From NCBI GenBank assembly GCA_030248065.1, contig JASAMV010009201.1, positions 1 through 64,000 on the forward strand: a stretch of DNA of 64,000 bases. Reading direction: 5' to 3'. The notes under the pieces are model-generated. The model was not told the origin of the DNA and ran no database searches. It worked only from the letters and a program-made list of their open reading frames with translations. Both the position numbers and the translations under genes were made by a program. The stretch is from Rhynchonema sp. JSB1_4. Taxonomy: Eukaryota > Nematoda > Chromadorea > Monhysterida > Xyalidae. Shown piece by piece: positions 60,569 to 64,000 of the stretch (the stretch's first letter is position 1; every line of letters starts with the position of its first letter).

Positions 60569-61463
60569 ATCGGTGATCCACTGCATCAATCAGAGTCCAA
60601 ATGTAGAATGTGCCAACTGCTCATACACTTTTTCGCTTTTCTGATAATGTAAGTTTGTATATTTTATGGTCAGCGTAGTGGTCTCCAAGCGAACTTTCTA
60701 AAAAAGTAGAACTGATTTCTAGATACATTATGCACAGATAAAACGGCATGCAACGTTTCATTTACAACGTTTGTATTTTCATTTCATTGTTCTTTTGCAC
60801 AAGAATTGTATTCACAACCGTCTGTCGACACTTGATGAACACGATAATCAAACAGCATTGAGTGTCGCACTCTAACGTGTGGAGCAAAACTTGTGCAGAA
60901 ACATGGTTTGTTTATTGTCGTGTTATCACACTTTGCGCGTTACGCGCGAAAAATAAAAAAATGAAGAAATTTATTTTCATGACGATTATTTCCAGTTCGA
61001 AGCGCGGTTACCATTATCTGACGTGGTAGGCAACCAGACATGTTTAGGAACTTCACGGCACTTTGCATTGTTCAATTGGTGCTTGACGAGGTTTTCTACA
61101 CGAACACGCGCGTTCATGTGTAAACATTTGTCAAGTTGCGCTTTATTTTGGGTCACTCAAACTTTATTCAAACTTTGTTTTTTGCAACTCTAGAGTTTTG
61201 ATTGTGATATTTAGGCACCATTTATATTGTTTGCGTTAAAGTTGAAGATTATCTGACAACTACAACCAGTGAGTGGGCGTGTTACATTACAATACCCACT
61301 CCTTCCTGTCAACATCAATAGTCATTTCCGGCAGAAAGTCTTCGCCTCACACATACTATTTGTATACTGGGTATATTTCACGATAACTTTGAACCTAATT
61401 TGTGATTTGCTTCGACAGGAAGAAAAGGTTTCCTTTTTCAGAAACAGTACAACATCTGATGAC
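60569..61463. other. Spacer between dioxygenases 2 and 3
   Basis: No gene seen. Contains a GCGCGTTACGCGCG palindrome (about 60,935-60,948) followed by an A/T run, similar in form to the hairpins inside MITEs at 7,157, 7,957 and 8,221. Polyadenylation of gene 2 could use aaaaataaa at about 60,950. Confidence 0.45.
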
Positions 61464-62820
61464 ATGAAATTCATAAAGTCCGTAACGTTGATATGCCTGA
61501 TATCGGGTTGGTTGTGATCAAGCATGACAAAGTTGTCCAATTCTGCGTGTGACAGTTTCCGATAGCGCAACGTTTCAGTTGTCTCTAGTCAAAATGTGCT
61601 GCCAAACTTCGTTCGCCGAGACACTGGCAAAGCCAAAGACCAATGTGAGATAACAGCAAGGGACGCGGAAGGACCGTTCTTTGTCTGGGGTGCGCCCAGA
61701 AGCAACAACACAATATGCAGAGATTTGTGAGTGCGGCTTTCTCTTAACCCGAAGTCTTCTGATCTTGGAATAAACAGGATATATGGTCACGTGATGACTT
61801 TAAGTTAAAACTCTATTTCGAGGTTTAACGACCCATTTCTAGGTTTAATGGTATAGCATGTAATTTTCGATCCAAGGTGAGTTGTCAAATGGGTGAAAAC
61901 CAAAGCTTGGAAGGTTCTTCATGAAAAAGTCACGAAACTAAGACAGATCCGATCACCAAGTATGTACATACACCTAGTGCCATCTGCTGTTTCAGTTCAA
62001 GCGACCCGCTGTTTCTGTCCGGTCAAGTGTTCGATGCTAATTGCCTGACACCGATTCCCGCCCTGTTTGAGTTCTGGCAAAGTTCGTCTTTGGTTCGCGT
62101 GCACATGTTTGAAACATCAGTGTGTTTCATTTTTAGCTGACTCAAATGGCCGGTACTCAATGGTGCAGGGCGATAGGAGTCGCAGTTTCGTAAGTTTTTA
62201 GTTTCTAAAATATAAGTTTTTTAATGTTTCACAAAAGTTGATTTTTCCATTCAGCGTTGCCGTTCTCAACTGGTCACCGATTCGGAGGGTCGCTATGGTG
62301 TTTCAACCATCTATCCTGTTGCATATCCCGGTCGACCTAGCCACATTCACGTGAAAGTACATGCTCGAGGTTACAGATCGATAACGACTCAGATATATTT
62401 CTCGGATGGTGAGTGAAATGAGTTCAGAGGAGTGTGACCGTTCACACAGAATATTGTGGAAAACGTCGACAACGCTATCAAACAGGGATGTCAAATTTCG
62501 GTGTGAGATCAGATCTGTTTCGGGCATTGTTCTGAGGGACCTATTTCTGGAAGACACCGGTAACACACTTAGGAAACACATGTATACGTATGGATCATGT
62601 GCAGACCGGTCTAATCCTAACCCCAACATTGATGTGGCCGCGAAATAGTTTCTGACAATATTGTATCGCCCGTTCAGATCCGCTGCGCACCAACCGTCGT
62701 GTGTTGTGCCTATCTTGTCAACAACGGTCACTTCTTGTCGATATCAAACGCGAAAGTGACCGAAACACTCAAAGGCAGTCCAGACGCGGCGTTTGGGATG
62801 TGTATTTGCAGAGATTATAA
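61464..62820 (+). CDS. Divergent secreted intradiol dioxygenase-like protein 3
   Basis: Six exons: 61464-61506, 61579-61726, 61996-62081, 62137-62189, 62255-62408, 62678-62820; 627 nt, 208 aa. Exons 1, 3 and 5 are exactly the sizes found in gene 2 (43, 86 and 154 nt), proving common origin. Signal peptide MKFIKSVTLICLISG. Three of the four iron ligands are kept: Y134 (IYPVAY) and H140/H142 (RPSHIHVK). The first Tyr is replaced by Phe (GPFFVWGAP, F49). The WLFD segment is missing and the C-terminal exon is short, with CLSC in place of CFGC. It may be a weak enzyme or a non-catalytic paralogue. A well-formed AATAAA follows at 62,949. Confidence 0.82.
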
Positions 62821-62948
62821 TCATTGTGGACGCGGTTAATTGGGCAAAATTGAAGTACAAACATTTGATTGATGATTAAATGTTTATTGCATGATGTGAT
62901 ACTCCATGAATGAATATCTCGTGATCGTGAATGATCATTGTTGAAGTC

Positions 62949-62954
62949 AATAAA
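62949..62954 (+). terminator. Candidate polyadenylation signal, dioxygenase 3
   Basis: AATAAA about 130 nt after the stop codon in the expected spacing. Confidence 0.55.
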
Positions 62955-63413
62955 CGCACTTGACTGACTGGCACTTTAGCAGCGCATTCAGCACCACAGC
63001 TTTAGAACAAAAGTACCACTCTTCATCTAACAACATCGTAGTCGTATGCGCTTCACTTAATTAAAACAAAGTTAGTCGCAAGATTTCACTAATAAATTTT
63101 CATCTCATGTTGCTTCTCCTAGCCATTCAATACACTCGACCAAGCTAATCAAAAATGTCCAAGAACCGCCCAGGTATCGCAATGGTGCATTCACAGGAAA
63201 GCATATGCAAAGCGGCTTACAAGAGCGGCTTTGTGAGCCATAACATCGATCAAAGACAAGAGTAAATCCGTCACAAATCCCTAACCGTGACCAGCAAGCA
63301 CTTTGCTAAATGACGAAAACAAGCACTTTGTGACCTTTCATGGACGTCATATTTCGAAATGTCGTGACGCATAAACCACAAAAGACGATCAATAAAAACA
63401 GCAAAACCACAAA
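62955..63413. other. Spacer upstream of the RD3-like gene
   Basis: 459 bp, no gene seen; expected to include the RD3-like promoter and 5' UTR. Confidence 0.45.
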
Positions 63414-63975
63414 ATGAGCGATTTGGATGAAAGAATCGAGCGGTACGCAAAATCGGCGCCCAGTCCCAATGATATTCGATGTCAGCTGCTGATGGGCGAA
63501 ATCGAGGAGTGTATGAGGGATGTCGAACATCGAATGCTCATCGTTAGTTGGACGCCTGATGTTTCAGGCGGCTTGGTCAGTCTCGATCTCGGGGGGATCG
63601 GATGGGATCGATATGCCCTGGTGACGTAAATCTAACCTTGTCTTCATCGTTTGAATGGCATTTGAAGTCAAGCCCTCAGTTGAACAAGTCCCGCGTGACC
63701 AAGACAGATCCATAAATCGTATTCGATTGCAGGCACCACGCTTGATATTGACTCGATATAATTGCGCTGATGTTGCAAGCAATCTATTCATAAAAAGTTA
63801 TTCAGGCAAAACAAAAACGTCAACAGCCGGTGGTCGACTATTCGTGGCTGATCGATCGACCCAAGTCAAATCTGACCATTGAAGACAAGATAGCCATTTC
63901 GGACATCTGTCGTCGATTGAAACATCACCGTGAATGGAAACAGACGTCGGCTGCGTTTCAGGAGGCAGTCAAAAA
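63414..63975 (+). CDS. RD3-like protein, 5' part (continues beyond window)
   Basis: Two exons are visible: 63414-63542 (43 codons, phase 0) and 63806-63975 (ends phase 2 before gtcagt). The second contains VDYSWLIDRPKSNLT followed by a helical segment (IAISDICRRLKHH). This matches the diagnostic V-D-Y-S-W-L core and following helix of retinal degeneration 3 proteins. Exon 1 encodes an amphipathic helix (LLMGEIEECMRDVEHRM) as in the family's N-terminal coiled coil. Vertebrate RD3 binds and inhibits retinal guanylate cyclases during trafficking to photoreceptor outer segments; function in this animal is inferred only. The gene is truncated by the window end. Confidence 0.72.
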
Positions 63976-64000
63976 GTCAGTACCCGTTCATAGTTTTTAT

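Noticed and set aside
1..64000. tRNA and rRNA genes
   Set aside because: No cloverleaf with paired A/B boxes and no rRNA-like conserved block was recognised by eye; a covariance-model scan would be needed to exclude them.

Overview
The window is nuclear DNA from an invertebrate animal. The evidence is spliced genes with short GT-AG introns (plus two likely GC-AG), homologues of metazoan families (RIPOR/FAM65, anoctamin/TMEM16, RD3), and dense DNA transposons, retroposed copies and one LTR element. A cluster of secreted intradiol-dioxygenase-like genes is a clue. Such genes are rare in animals and known from a few lineages such as mites and tardigrades. The taxon cannot be fixed from the sequence alone.

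Layout: (1) 1-2.9 kb holds a complete 7-exon minus-strand gene for an uncharacterised basic/acidic nuclear-type protein; all six introns are phase 1. (2) 2.2-12.7 kb is a repeat zone rich in G and C runs, built of short non-autonomous DNA transposons. Many start CAGTG/CAGAG and have 8-bp target duplications (hAT type). Between 7,604 and 10,231 at least six are nested or abutting, so the layers can be peeled off one by one. (3) 12.7-18.2 kb has no gene I can support. (4) 18.2-35.1 kb is a 23-exon RIPOR-like gene; its exon phases chain without conflict to 1,029 aa, and its introns carry several foldback elements. (5) 35.1-38.2 kb holds a foldback family. (6) 38.2-56.3 kb is a 23-exon anoctamin gene (1,122 aa by my model). 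One intron contains an 8.3-kb LTR retrotransposon (43,476-51,753) with near-identical LTRs and a 4-bp target duplication; it has a gag but no visible pol. Other introns hold three copies of a retroposed transcript. (7) 56.9-62.8 kb is a tandem array of three intradiol-dioxygenase-like genes with matching exon lengths and signal peptides. (8) 63.4 kb to the end is the 5' part of an RD3-like gene.

The genes do not form a pathway. RIPOR (Rho signalling/cell polarity), anoctamin (Ca-activated channel/scramblase) and RD3 (guanylate-cyclase trafficking in photoreceptors) are unrelated host genes. The three dioxygenases are a recent local expansion of secreted enzymes. Exon boundaries were read by eye from splice consensus, phase and family similarity. 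No search was run, so names rest on motif recognition.
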